From assembly GCA_001298545.1 (NCBI GenBank), contig LJCX01000023.1, forward strand, positions 186,001 through 250,000: 64,000 nucleotides of DNA. Reading direction: 5' to 3'. Within the stretch, counting starts at the first letter, position 1; each line of letters begins with the position of its first letter. Below, piece by piece: positions 1-7,330 of the stretch. Origin of the DNA: Actinobacteria bacterium OV320. Lineage in GTDB: Bacteria > Actinomycetota > Actinomycetes > Streptomycetales > Streptomycetaceae. The notes beneath the pieces are model-generated. The model did no database searches and was not told the DNA's origin. It saw only the letters and a program-made list of their open reading frames with translations. The position numbers and the translations under genes are program-made.

Positions 1-939
1 CGGGAAGGTGAACGCCCACCAGGTCATCGCGAAGCCCATCCCGTGCCGGCGGGCCCGCACCACATGCGCGGTGGCCAGACACAGCCAGAGCAGCGCGAAC
101 CCCATGACGGGCACCCCGTACAGCACGGCGAGCACGGCGAAACCACGGCTGTCCGGGCCGGGCAGGACCCCCGGAGCGGCCTCCGCGAACTTTCCGACGG
201 CGGTGGTGGACTGCCCGAGCGGGCCCAGGACGAGGAACAGGGTCGGGGTGAGGACGAGAGGCAGCGGCCCGCCGGTCAGCAGCCGCGCGAACACCACCGG
301 CAGCATGACGAGCGTGGCGAGCAGACTCAGGCCGAACAGCGCGAAGCACGCCAGGAGCAGTGTCTGCCGCGGCTGCCCGGCCGGCAGATACGGCACCAGC
401 AGCGGCCCGAGCGCGGCGGACACCATGGGCGCGACCAGCGGCAGCAGCCACACGGGCGTGGCCTGGCACGCCCGCACCCGATGGCGTACGGCCATCAGGT
501 ACGGGACGGCGACGGCGGCCGTGAGCGCGACGGCCGTCCCGACGGTGAACAGCACGGCGTCGAGGGCGACCGCGGCCCGGACGCCGATCCAGTCCCGGCC
601 GACGGTGAGGGCGCCGCCCCCGACGGCCAGCAGCGCCATCGCCAGGCAGCCGTAGAACGGCGCCGTCGCCGGATCCAGCAGATGGGCACGGGCCTGGTCG
701 CGGTGATGGCGCCAGTGCAGGGCGCGGGCGCCGAGCAGGGCCAGCAGCAGGACGAGGGCGAGGGCCCAGCAGGCGGTGAGGAGCGGCCGCAGCCCCGGCG
801 GGCGGGCGGGGAGCGCGGCTCCCGCCGTGGCGAGGATCGCGGTGCCCATGACCGTGGCGTACCAGTTCGGTCCGAGGTGACGGACGGCGCCGGCGGGCAC
901 ACGGGGGAGGGCGTACAGGGGCTGGGCGGCGGTGACCAT
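1..939 (-). CDS. TDT family transporter (TehA/Mae1-like), 3'-truncated by window edge
   Basis: Integral membrane carrier of the tellurite-resistance/dicarboxylate transporter (TDT) family, which moves organic or small inorganic anions; the substrate cannot be told. The frame starts at ATG 939-937 and stays open to base 1, giving 313 residues. An early HLGPNWYATVMGTA block is typical of the family, and a WWAFTFP motif lies at the truncated end; between them are alternating hydrophobic helices with Arg/His loops, for example LLTACWALALVLLLALLG near residue 55. Family members have about ten helices and 330-380 residues, so only a short C-terminal part is missing. It is divergent from a LysR gene 70 bp away, the usual layout for a transporter controlled by its neighbour. 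Family identity is firm; substrate is unknown. Confidence 0.85.
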   Translation of the reverse strand, partial: MVTAAQPLYALPRVPAGAVRHLGPNWYATVMGTAILATAGAALPARPPGLRPLLTACWALALVLLLALLGARALHWRHHRDQARAHLLDPATAPFYGCLAMALLAVGGGALTVGRDWIGVRAAVALDAVLFTVGTAVALTAAVAVPYLMAVRHRVRACQATPVWLLPLVAPMVSAALGPLLVPYLPAGQPRQTLLLACFALFGLSLLATLVMLPVVFARLLTGGPLPLVLTPTLFLVLGPLGQSTTAVGKFAEAAPGVLPGPDSRGFAVLAVLYGVPVMGFALLWLCLATAHVVRARRHGMGFAMTWWAFTFP

Positions 940-995
940 GCCTCCACGGTCGCCCGGCCACCCTCCCACGACCAGGGAGTACGCCTCTATGGGGA

Positions 996-1012
996 CATAA
1001 GCTGGGCTTATG
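996..1012. promoter_or_regulatory. LysR-type palindrome over the regulator start codon
   Basis: A perfect inverted repeat, CATAAGC-TGG-GCTTATG, lies between the divergent TDT and LysR genes, and its last bases are the ATG of the LysR gene. The octamer TATGGGGA occurs at 988-995 and again at 1009-1016, 21 bp apart, which is two helical turns. This is where an autoregulatory LysR operator would be expected. Because the ATG sits inside it and no good Shine-Dalgarno precedes it, the mRNA may be leaderless or nearly so. The palindrome is seen; its function is inferred. Confidence 0.6.
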
Positions 1013-1939
1013 GGGAGTGTCGAGGAACAGCCCGCGGACGGCGGAACGGGTTCGATCGCGCACCGTGTCCCGGACCTGGGCGCGCTGGAGCTGCTGCTGG
1101 CGGTGGCACGGCTGGGCAGCCTGGGCGCGGCCGCGCGGGAGCTCGGCATCACTCAGCCGGCCGCGAGCAGCCGGATCCGGTCCATGGAACGCCAGCTGGG
1201 CGTGGCCCTGGTGGACCGCTCGCCGCGCGGCTCCCGGCTCACGGACACCGGCGCGCTGGTGACGGACTGGGCGGGGCGGGTCGTCGAGGCGGCGCGGGCG
1301 TTCGACGCCGGGGCGCAGGCGCTGCGGGTCCGCCGGGACTCGCGGCTGCGGGTGGCGGCGAGCATGACGATCGCCGAGTACCTGTTGCCCGGCTGGCTGC
1401 TCGCGCTGCGCGCCGGGCGGCCGGACACGGCGGTGTCGCTGCTCGCGGGCAACTCGGCGGCCGTCGCCGAGCGGCTGCTCTCCGGGGAGGCGGACCTCGG
1501 CTTCGTGGAGGGTCTCACGGTGCCGCCCGGCCTGGACTCGGCCGTGATAGCCCATGACCATCTGATCGTCGTGGTCGCGCCCGCCCACCCGTGGGCCCGC
1601 AGGCGGCGGCCGCTGCCCGCGGCCGAGCTGGCCTCGACGCCGCTGATCCTGCGCGAGAAGGGATCGGGGACCCGGCAGGTGCTCGACACGGCGCTGGGCG
1701 GGCTGGCCCGGCCGCTGATCGAGCTCTCCTCGACGACCGCGGTCAAGGCGGCGGCGGTCAGTGGGGCGGGGCCGGCGGTGCTGAGCGAACTGGCGGTCGG
1801 GGAGGAGCTGGGGCTGCGGCGGCTGGTGAAGGTGCCGGTGGAGGGGGTTGCGCTGGCGCGCGATCTGCGGGCGGTGTGGCCCACGGGGCATCGGCCTGCC
1901 GGGCCGGCGCGGGAGCTGTTGTCGTTGACGCGGGGGTAG
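1010..1939 (+). CDS. LysR family transcriptional regulator
   Basis: DNA-binding regulator of the LysR family, 309 residues, the normal length. Residues about 23-80 form the winged helix-turn-helix, with ALELLLAVARLGSLGAAAREL followed by the recognition helix GITQPAASSRIRSMER and then LGVALVDRSPRG. From about residue 110 comes the two-lobed co-inducer domain with the typical ADLGFVEG and LILREKGSGTR stretches. ATG 1010 is the only ATG or GTG upstream of the HTH in frame; it overlaps a palindrome and has only a weak GGGGA 15 bases upstream. The divergent TDT transporter is the obvious target. The effector is not predictable from sequence. Confidence 0.9.
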   Translation: MGSVEEQPADGGTGSIAHRVPDLGALELLLAVARLGSLGAAARELGITQPAASSRIRSMERQLGVALVDRSPRGSRLTDTGALVTDWAGRVVEAARAFDAGAQALRVRRDSRLRVAASMTIAEYLLPGWLLALRAGRPDTAVSLLAGNSAAVAERLLSGEADLGFVEGLTVPPGLDSAVIAHDHLIVVVAPAHPWARRRRPLPAAELASTPLILREKGSGTRQVLDTALGGLARPLIELSSTTAVKAAAVSGAGPAVLSELAVGEELGLRRLVKVPVEGVALARDLRAVWPTGHRPAGPARELLSLTRG

Positions 1940-2010
1940 GTTCTCCCGGCCCCCGACCCCGCCGCCCCTTCCCTTCCCGACCCTGAGGGCGGTGCCCCCG
2001 GCCCCCCGTC

Positions 2011-2050
2011 GGCCCCGAAAGGGCCTCGTCCTCAAACGCCGGACGGGCTG
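2011..2050. repeat. Streptomyces-type intergenic hairpin repeat
   Basis: Two adjacent hairpins, GGCCC-cgaaa-GGGCC (2011-2025) and CGTCC-9 nt-GGACG (2027-2045), lie between the convergent LysR and amidotransferase genes. The CTCAAACGCCGGACGGGCTG sequence is, from memory, a very common dispersed 3'-end repeat in Streptomyces genomes. It may end transcription from both sides. Confidence 0.55.
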
Positions 2051-2054
2051 GGCA

Positions 2055-2759
2055 TCAGGGCGGGCTCTGGGGTTGCGCCGCCGTCACCAAGGCGTGCATG
2101 ACCCGTACGTCCTCGGCCATCTCCGGGTGCCACTGGACGCCCAGTACCCAGGTCGCGGACGGTAGTTCGACGGCCTCCACGGTGCCGTCCGTCGCGTACG
2201 CCGACGGGATCAGGTCCGTGCCGAGACGGTCCACGGCCTGGTGGTGGTAGGCCGGTACGGAGGTCTCCTCCTCGACGGCCGCGGCGTACCGCGTGCCGGG
2301 GACCGGCTTGACCGGGTGGGTGCCGAAGGCCCCGACCACCTCGGCGTGTCCCTCGATGTGCTGGGTCAGGGTGCCGCCGAGCGCGACGTTCAGCAGCTGC
2401 ATGCCCCGACAGATGCCGAGCAGCGGGAGGTCCGCCGCCAGCGCCGCCTCGATCAGGGCCAGCTCCCAGGCGTCCCGCTCCCGCGCCGGCGGCCCGGTGC
2501 GGGGGTCCGGCTCGGCGCCGTAGCGGACCGGTTCGACATCGGGGCCGCCCGCGATCACCAGGCCGTCGAGGCGGGCCACCGTCGCCGCCGCGTGCTCGGG
2601 AGCGTCCGGCGGGAGCATCGCGGCCAGTCCGCCCGCCCGCTGCACCAGCCGCGGGTACCCGACGGGCAGCAGCGCGGCGTCCAGCGCCCACACGCCCCAG
2701 CGCGCCGCGGACTCCAGATACGTGCTGACGCCGATCAGGGGCCGTGAACCGTCCGTCAT
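2055..2759 (-). CDS. Gamma-glutamyl-gamma-aminobutyrate hydrolase-like class I amidotransferase (peptidase C26)
   Basis: Cytoplasmic hydrolase of the PuuD/peptidase C26 group, which cleaves gamma-glutamyl amides to free glutamate. The 234-residue protein starts MTDGSRPLIGVSTYLE and has the nucleophile elbow GICRGMQLLN (Cys near residue 117), the oxyanion strand VIAGGPDVEP, and the C-terminal catalytic pair in GVQWHPE. The reading frame stays open far upstream, but homology begins at ATG 2759. It lies beside a GlnA4-like gamma-glutamyl amide synthetase, an aldehyde dehydrogenase and a GntR regulator. The likely job is therefore to release glutamate from the oxidised gamma-glutamyl product at the end of that pathway. 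The same set flanks glnA4 (SCO1613) in S. coelicolor, from memory. Confidence 0.88.
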   Translation of the reverse strand: MTDGSRPLIGVSTYLESAARWGVWALDAALLPVGYPRLVQRAGGLAAMLPPDAPEHAAATVARLDGLVIAGGPDVEPVRYGAEPDPRTGPPARERDAWELALIEAALAADLPLLGICRGMQLLNVALGGTLTQHIEGHAEVVGAFGTHPVKPVPGTRYAAAVEEETSVPAYHHQAVDRLGTDLIPSAYATDGTVEAVELPSATWVLGVQWHPEMAEDVRVMHALVTAAQPQSPP

Positions 2760-2788
2760 GTGCCCTCCCGCTCCCGCAATGGATCGCC

Positions 2789-2812
2789 GCAATGGATCGT
2801 AGGCATACCTTT
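2789..2812. promoter_or_regulatory. Shared motif, left copy (candidate GntR operator)
   Basis: GCAATGGATC, a few bases, then GGCATACCTT lies upstream of the amidotransferase start. It closely matches 3590-3612 (GCAATGGTTC, then GGCAATACCTT) on the other side of the GntR gene. The left copy is preceded by a second CGCAATGGATCG at 2775-2786, making a 13-bp-period direct repeat. Two near-identical motifs bracketing a regulator gene and lying before both pathway transcription units suggest its operator. Function is inferred. Confidence 0.5.
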
Positions 2813-2833
2813 TCACGTCAGGAAGCCCCTGAT

Positions 2834-3568
2834 TCACGTCAGGAAGCCCCTGAGCAGGGCGGCCGTCCCCGCGCAGTGCTCCCGCATCATCTCCCGCGCC
2901 CCGTCCGCGTCCCCGTCCAGCACTGCCTCCACCAGCGCGAGGTGCTGCCGCTGCGAGTGCTCCAGGTTGCGCACCAGCAGCGGGATGCAGTCGAGCAGGT
3001 CGTTCACCGTGGCCCGGACCGCCGCGTACCGCGCGGTCAGCGAGGGCGAGCCGCACAGCTCGGCCAGGGTGAGGTGGAGCATCGTGTCCAGGCGGCGGTA
3101 GTCGGCCAGCGGGGCGTCCGCCGTGCGGGCCAGCGCCTCGCGCAGGCGCTCCGCCTGCTCGTCCGTCAGCCCGTGCGTCGCGCACAGGCCCGCCGCGCCC
3201 ACCTCGAGCACCTCACGGAAGCGCAGCACGTCCTCGATGTCGACCTCCGCGATCCGCCGCCGCAGCTCGTCCTCGCCGCCGGCGTCCGTACGCGGCAGCA
3301 CGAACGTTCCGCCGTAGCGGCCCCGGCGGGACTCGACCAGGCCCTGGTCCTGGAGGACCTTCAGCACCTCGCGCAGCGTCACCCGGCTGATCCCGAGCCG
3401 CTCCGCCAGGTCCCGCTCGGCCGGCAGCCGTTCGCCGCCCGGCACCAGGCCCAGCCGCACCACCTGGAGAATCTGCTCCAGCGCCTCCTCGAAGCCGTTC
3501 CCGGCCCGCACCGGCCGCAGTACCGGCGTCAACCGGTCGTCCGGTCCGCCGTCAGCGTCCACCGACAT
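2834..3568 (-). CDS. GntR/FadR-family transcriptional regulator
   Basis: Repressor-type regulator of the FadR subfamily, 244 residues. The N-terminal winged helix carries GERLPAERDLAERLGISRVTLREVLKVLQ followed by the wing GLVESRRGRYGGTFV, split here as two adjoining motifs. From about residue 95 comes the all-helical FCD effector domain with [14 protein letters not shown] and DTMLHLTLAELCG, whose Asp and His residues usually bind metal and ligand. ATG 3568 is preferred over an upstream in-frame TTG because GGAAGGGGG precedes it at good spacing. It sits between the amidotransferase and the divergent synthetase gene, with a shared motif on each side, and probably controls the whole gamma-glutamyl amide cluster. 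Confidence 0.9.
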   Translation of the reverse strand: MSVDADGGPDDRLTPVLRPVRAGNGFEEALEQILQVVRLGLVPGGERLPAERDLAERLGISRVTLREVLKVLQDQGLVESRRGRYGGTFVLPRTDAGGEDELRRRIAEVDIEDVLRFREVLEVGAAGLCATHGLTDEQAERLREALARTADAPLADYRRLDTMLHLTLAELCGSPSLTARYAAVRATVNDLLDCIPLLVRNLEHSQRQHLALVEAVLDGDADGAREMMREHCAGTAALLRGFLT

Positions 3569-3589
3569 CTGGCCGCGCCCCCTTCCCAA

Positions 3590-3612
3590 GCAATGGTTCT
3601 CGGCAATACCTT
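3590..3612. promoter_or_regulatory. Shared motif, right copy (candidate GntR operator)
   Basis: GCAATGGTTC then GGCAATACCTT lies in the divergent gap between the GntR gene and the glnA4-like gene, about 60 bp before the GTG start. It matches the copy at 2789-2812 apart from small spacing differences. It is placed to repress both the regulator gene and the synthetase operon. No experimental support is available from the sequence. Confidence 0.5.
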
Positions 3613-3673
3613 ATGGCTCCCGGCCCGCCCGAAGAAGACGGGGGAGCCGGGGAAGCCGAAGGAGGCCCTTCCC

Positions 3674-5038
3674 GTGGCAGACCGCACACCCCCGCTCGGC
3701 GTCGAGGAGCTGCACGCTCACGTCGCGAGCGGTGAGATCGACACTGTCGTCCTGGCCTTCCCCGACATGCAAGGGCGTCTCCAGGGCAAGCGGTTCGCCG
3801 CCCGGTTCTTCCTCGACGAGGTCCTCCAGCACGGCACCGAGGGCTGCAACTACCTCCTCGCCGTCGACACGGACATGAACACCGTCGACGGGTACGCCAT
3901 GTCCTCCTGGGAGAGCGGCTACGGCGACTTCGCCATGCGCCCCGACCTGTCGACCCTGCGCCGCGTGCCGTGGAACGCCGGTACCGCCCTGCTCATCGCA
4001 GACCTGGCCTGGAACGACGGATCGCCCGTGATCGCCGCGCCGCGCCAGATCCTGCGTCGCCAGCTGGAGCTCCTCGCCGGGCACGGTTTCACCGCCCAGG
4101 TCGGCACCGAGCTGGAGTTCATCGTCTTCAAGGACAGCTACGAGGCCGCCTGGGACGCGAACTACCGCGGACTCACCCCGGTCAACCAGTACAACGTCGA
4201 CTACTCGGTGCTCGGCACCGGCCGGGTCGAGCCACTGCTGCGCCGCATCCGCAACGAGATGGCCGGCGCCGGCCTCACCGTCGAGTCCGCCAAGGGCGAG
4301 TGCAACCCCGGCCAGCACGAGATCGCCTTCCGCTACGACGAGGCCCTGGTCACCTGCGACCAGCACGCGATCTACAAGACCGGCGCCAAGGAGATCGCCG
4401 CCCAGGAGGGCGTCTCGCTGACCTTCATGGCCAAGTTCAACGAGCGCGAGGGCAACTCCTGCCACATCCACCTCTCGCTCACCGACGCCGACGGCACCAA
4501 CGTCATGGCCGGCGACGGGGAAGGGGGGATGTCCGACGTCATGCGGCACTTCCTCGCCGGACAGCTCGCCGCCCTGCGCGACTTCTCCCTCCTCTACGCC
4601 CCGAACATCAACTCCTACAAGCGGTTCCAGCCGGGCTCCTTCGCCCCGACCGCCGTCGCCTGGGGATACGACAACCGCACCTGCTCCCTCCGCGTCGTCG
4701 GTCACGGGCGCTCGATGCGCTTCGAGAACCGGCTGCCCGGCGGCGACGTCAACCCGCATCTCGCGGTCGCGGGCCTGGTGGCGGCGGGCCTGTACGGCAT
4801 CGAACAGAAGCTGGAGCTGCCCGAGGCCTGTCCCGGCAACGCCTACACCGCCGAGTACGCGCACGTCCCGACCACCCTGCGCGAAGCCGCCGAGATCTGG
4901 GCGGACAGCCCGATCGCGCTGGCCGCGTTCGGCGAGGAGGTCGTCGCGCACTACCGCAACATGGCACGCGTCGAGCTGGAGGCCTTCGACGCGGCGGTCA
5001 CCGACTGGGAGCTGCGCCGCTCCTTCGAACGTCTCTGA
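3674..5038 (+). CDS. glnA4: GlnA4-like gamma-glutamyl amide synthetase (glutamine synthetase fold)
   Basis: ATP-dependent ligase of the glutamine synthetase family, 454 residues. S. coelicolor GlnA4 (SCO1613, as I recall) joins glutamate to ethanolamine rather than ammonia, and this protein has the same neighbours. Seen here are the metal-binding GTELEF near residue 145, ESAKGECNPGQHEI near 205, SCHIHLSL near 263, the glutamate/ATP-binding NSYKRFQPGSFAP and the late RFENRLPGGDVNPHL. The start is GTG 3674, behind a strong GAAGGAGGC; the frame runs open for about 900 bases upstream but that part is not homologous. The N-terminus HAHVASGEIDTVVLAFPDMQ matches the synthetase start. Ordinary assimilatory GlnA is unlikely because of the ALDH/SDR/amidotransferase context. 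The exact amine is inferred. Confidence 0.82.
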   Translation: MADRTPPLGVEELHAHVASGEIDTVVLAFPDMQGRLQGKRFAARFFLDEVLQHGTEGCNYLLAVDTDMNTVDGYAMSSWESGYGDFAMRPDLSTLRRVPWNAGTALLIADLAWNDGSPVIAAPRQILRRQLELLAGHGFTAQVGTELEFIVFKDSYEAAWDANYRGLTPVNQYNVDYSVLGTGRVEPLLRRIRNEMAGAGLTVESAKGECNPGQHEIAFRYDEALVTCDQHAIYKTGAKEIAAQEGVSLTFMAKFNEREGNSCHIHLSLTDADGTNVMAGDGEGGMSDVMRHFLAGQLAALRDFSLLYAPNINSYKRFQPGSFAPTAVAWGYDNRTCSLRVVGHGRSMRFENRLPGGDVNPHLAVAGLVAAGLYGIEQKLELPEACPGNAYTAEYAHVPTTLREAAEIWADSPIALAAFGEEVVAHYRNMARVELEAFDAAVTDWELRRSFERL

Positions 5039-5076
5039 CGCACCCGCCCGTGCACCCGCCCGCGAAAGGCCCTTCC

Positions 5077-5143
5077 TTGCCCGGTCCCTCCCTGCCCGGT
5101 CCCTCCTTGTCCGGACCCTCCCTGTCCGGACCCTCCTTGTCCG
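5077..5143 (+). repeat. 15-bp tandem repeat at the start of the aldehyde dehydrogenase gene
   Basis: Four copies and a partial fifth of a 15-bp unit (YTGCCCGGTCCCTCC, shifting to YTGTCCGGACCCTCC) lie directly after the glnA4-like gene. In the downstream reading frame it encodes LPGPS, LPGPS, LSGPS, LSGPS, LSDAQ. Three of the units begin with TTG, a possible start codon, so copy-number change would move or add starts without breaking frame. Confidence 0.85.
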
Positions 5144-6522
5144 ATGCGCAGTCGCTTCCGCACGAGCTGATCGTTCTCAACCCGGCCACCGAGGAGATCG
5201 TCGCCACCGTCCCGGCAGCGGACGCGGCCGACGTGGACCGCGCGGTCGCCCGCGCCGGCGCCGCCCAGCAGGCCTGGGCCGCCGCCGCCCCGGCCGACCG
5301 GGCCCGGCTGCTGCGCCGCTTCGCCGACGTCGTCGACGCACACGTCGAGGAACTGGCGCTCCTCGAGGTCCGTGAGGCCGGCCACCTCCTCGGGAACGCC
5401 CGCTGGGAGGCCGGCAACGCCCGCGACCTGCTCCTGTACGCGGCCGGCGGCGTCGAGCGCCTCCTGGGCCGCCAGATCCCCGTACCCGGCGGCTGGAACA
5501 TCACCTTCCAGGAGCCGCTCGGCGTGGTCGGGGTGATCGCCCCCTGGAACTTCCCGATGCCCATCGCCGCCTGGGGCTCCTTCCCGGCCCTCGCGGCAGG
5601 CAACGCAGTCGTCCTCAAGCCCGCCGAGACCACCCCGCTCACCGCCCTGCGCCTGGCCGAACTGGCCCTGGAGGCGGGCCTGCCGGAGCACCTCTTCCAG
5701 GTACTGCCCGGCCACGGAGCCGTCGCCGGCCGCGCGCTCGTCGACCACCCGGGCGTGGCGAAGATCGTGTTCACGGGGTCCACCCGCACCGGCCGCGAGG
5801 TCATGGAACGCTGCGCCCGGCAGGTCAAGCCGGTCACCCTGGAACTGGGCGGCAAGAGCCCCAACATCGTCTTCGCGGACGCCGACCTGAGGGCCGCGGT
5901 CGATCCCTTCTCCTTCCTCGACAACTCCGGCCAGGACTGCTGCGCCCGCACCCGTGTCCTCGTCCAGGAATCGGTCTACGACGAGGTGGCCGACCACCTG
6001 GCGCGGGAACTGGCCGCCGTGACGGTCGGCGACCCGGCCGACGAGAAGACCCGGATGGGCCCGCTGATCTCCCGGCAACAGGTGGACCGCGTACGGTCGT
6101 TCGTCCCGGACGACGCCGAGGCACTGCGCGGCACCGCGCCCGACGGCCCCGGCTTCTGGTTCCCGCCGACCGTCCTCACCGGCGCCGCACCCGACTCGCC
6201 CGCCGCCCGCGAGGAGATCTTCGGCCCCGTCGCCGTACTGCTCCCCTTCACCGACGAGGCGGACGCGATCCGGCTCGCCGACGACACCCCCTACGGCCTC
6301 TCCGGCTCCATCTGGACCCGGGACATCGGCCGGGCGCTGCGCGTCTCCCAGGCGGTCCGGGCCGGCAACCTGTCCGTCAACTCCCACTCCAGCGTCCGCT
6401 ACTGGACCCCGTTCGGCGGCTACAAGCAGTCCGGCGTCGGCCGTGAACTGGGTCCGGACGCCCTGACCGCCTTCACCGAAACCAAGAACGTCTTCATCAG
6501 CACGGAGGGCCCCGCACAGTGA
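5077..6522 (+). CDS. NAD(P)-dependent aldehyde dehydrogenase
   Basis: Cytoplasmic oxidoreductase of the ALDH superfamily oxidising an aldehyde to the acid, about 481 residues. Visible are the cofactor-binding APWNFPMPIAAWGSFPALAAG block, here broken as GVIAPWNFPMP and LAAGNAVVLKPAE, the FTGSTRTGREV turn, the general-base ELGGKSPNIV, the catalytic Cys region SGQDCCARTR and the late EEIFGPVAVL. It probably oxidises the aldehyde made from a gamma-glutamylated amino alcohol. The start is uncertain: TTG 5077 has a weak GAAAGG seven bases upstream, whereas GTG 5050 has none, and further TTGs occur in the repeats at 5107 and 5137. It is 38 bp after the synthetase and overlaps the next gene by four bases, so translation is coupled. 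Confidence 0.88.
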   Translation: MPGPSLPGPSLSGPSLSGPSLSDAQSLPHELIVLNPATEEIVATVPAADAADVDRAVARAGAAQQAWAAAAPADRARLLRRFADVVDAHVEELALLEVREAGHLLGNARWEAGNARDLLLYAAGGVERLLGRQIPVPGGWNITFQEPLGVVGVIAPWNFPMPIAAWGSFPALAAGNAVVLKPAETTPLTALRLAELALEAGLPEHLFQVLPGHGAVAGRALVDHPGVAKIVFTGSTRTGREVMERCARQVKPVTLELGGKSPNIVFADADLRAAVDPFSFLDNSGQDCCARTRVLVQESVYDEVADHLARELAAVTVGDPADEKTRMGPLISRQQVDRVRSFVPDDAEALRGTAPDGPGFWFPPTVLTGAAPDSPAAREEIFGPVAVLLPFTDEADAIRLADDTPYGLSGSIWTRDIGRALRVSQAVRAGNLSVNSHSSVRYWTPFGGYKQSGVGRELGPDALTAFTETKNVFISTEGPAQ

Positions 6523-7310
6523 CCGCATCGCCTGACGAGATCATCTGCCGCCGTCTGGTCGGCCGCACCGCAGTCATCACCGGAGCCGGCAGCGGCATCG
6601 GCCTCGCCACCGCGCGCCGGCTCGCCTCGGAGGGCGCGCACGTCGTCTGCGGCGATGTCGACGAGACCCGGGGCAAGGCGGCCGCCGAGGAGGTCGGCGG
6701 GACCTTCGTGAAGGTCGACGTCACCGACCCCGAGCAGGTCGAGGCGCTGTTCAAGGCCGCCTACGACACCTACGGCAGCGTCGACATCGCCTTCAACAAC
6801 GCCGGCATCTCGCCGCCCGACGACGACTCCATCCTGGAGACCGGCCTCGAGGCCTGGAAGCGCGTCCAGGAGGTCAACCTGACCTCCGTCTACCTGTGCT
6901 GCAAGGCCGCGCTCCCCTACATGCGGCGCCAGGGCAGGGGCTCCATCATCAACACGGCGTCCTTCGTGGCCCGGATGGGCGCCGCCACCTCGCAGATCTC
7001 GTACACGGCGTCCAAGGGCGGCGTCCTCGCCATGTCCCGGGAGCTGGGCGTGCAGTTCGCCCGGGAGGGCATCCGCGTGAACGCCCTCTGCCCGGGGCCG
7101 GTCAACACCCCGCTGCTCCAGGAGCTGTTCGCCACGGACCCGGAGCGGGCCGCCCGCCGGCTGGTCCACATCCCCGTCGGCCGGTTCGCCGAGGCCGAGG
7201 AGATCGCCGCCGCCGTCGCCTTCCTGGCCAGCGACGACTCCTCCTTCGTCAACGCCTCCGACTTCCTGGTGGACGGCGGGATCTCCGGGGCCTACGTGAC
7301 CCCGCTCTAG
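6519..7310 (+). CDS. Short-chain dehydrogenase/reductase (SDR), classical type
   Basis: NAD(P)-dependent oxidoreductase with the classical SDR fold, 263 residues. The nucleotide-binding TGAGSGIG lies near residue 21, NNAG near 92, the catalytic Ser in NTASFVAR near 147, and the YTASK catalytic Tyr-Lys pair near 162. GDVD after the second strand favours NAD. The start GTG overlaps the stop of the aldehyde dehydrogenase gene (GTGA), with GGAGGG just upstream, so it is the third gene of the glnA4-type operon. The sensible role is oxidation of the hydroxyl of a gamma-glutamylated amino alcohol such as gamma-glutamylethanolamide to the aldehyde for the upstream enzyme. That substrate is inferred. 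Confidence 0.9.
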   Translation: MTASPDEIICRRLVGRTAVITGAGSGIGLATARRLASEGAHVVCGDVDETRGKAAAEEVGGTFVKVDVTDPEQVEALFKAAYDTYGSVDIAFNNAGISPPDDDSILETGLEAWKRVQEVNLTSVYLCCKAALPYMRRQGRGSIINTASFVARMGAATSQISYTASKGGVLAMSRELGVQFAREGIRVNALCPGPVNTPLLQELFATDPERAARRLVHIPVGRFAEAEEIAAAVAFLASDDSSFVNASDFLVDGGISGAYVTPL

Positions 7311-7330
7311 GACGCCCCACGCCCGGCCGC

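Noticed and set aside
4951..6528. A long minus-strand open frame opposite the aldehyde dehydrogenase gene
   Set aside because: It is the usual antisense open frame of GC-rich genes; composition is Gly/Val/Asp-rich and no motif is visible, whereas the plus-strand ALDH motifs are complete.
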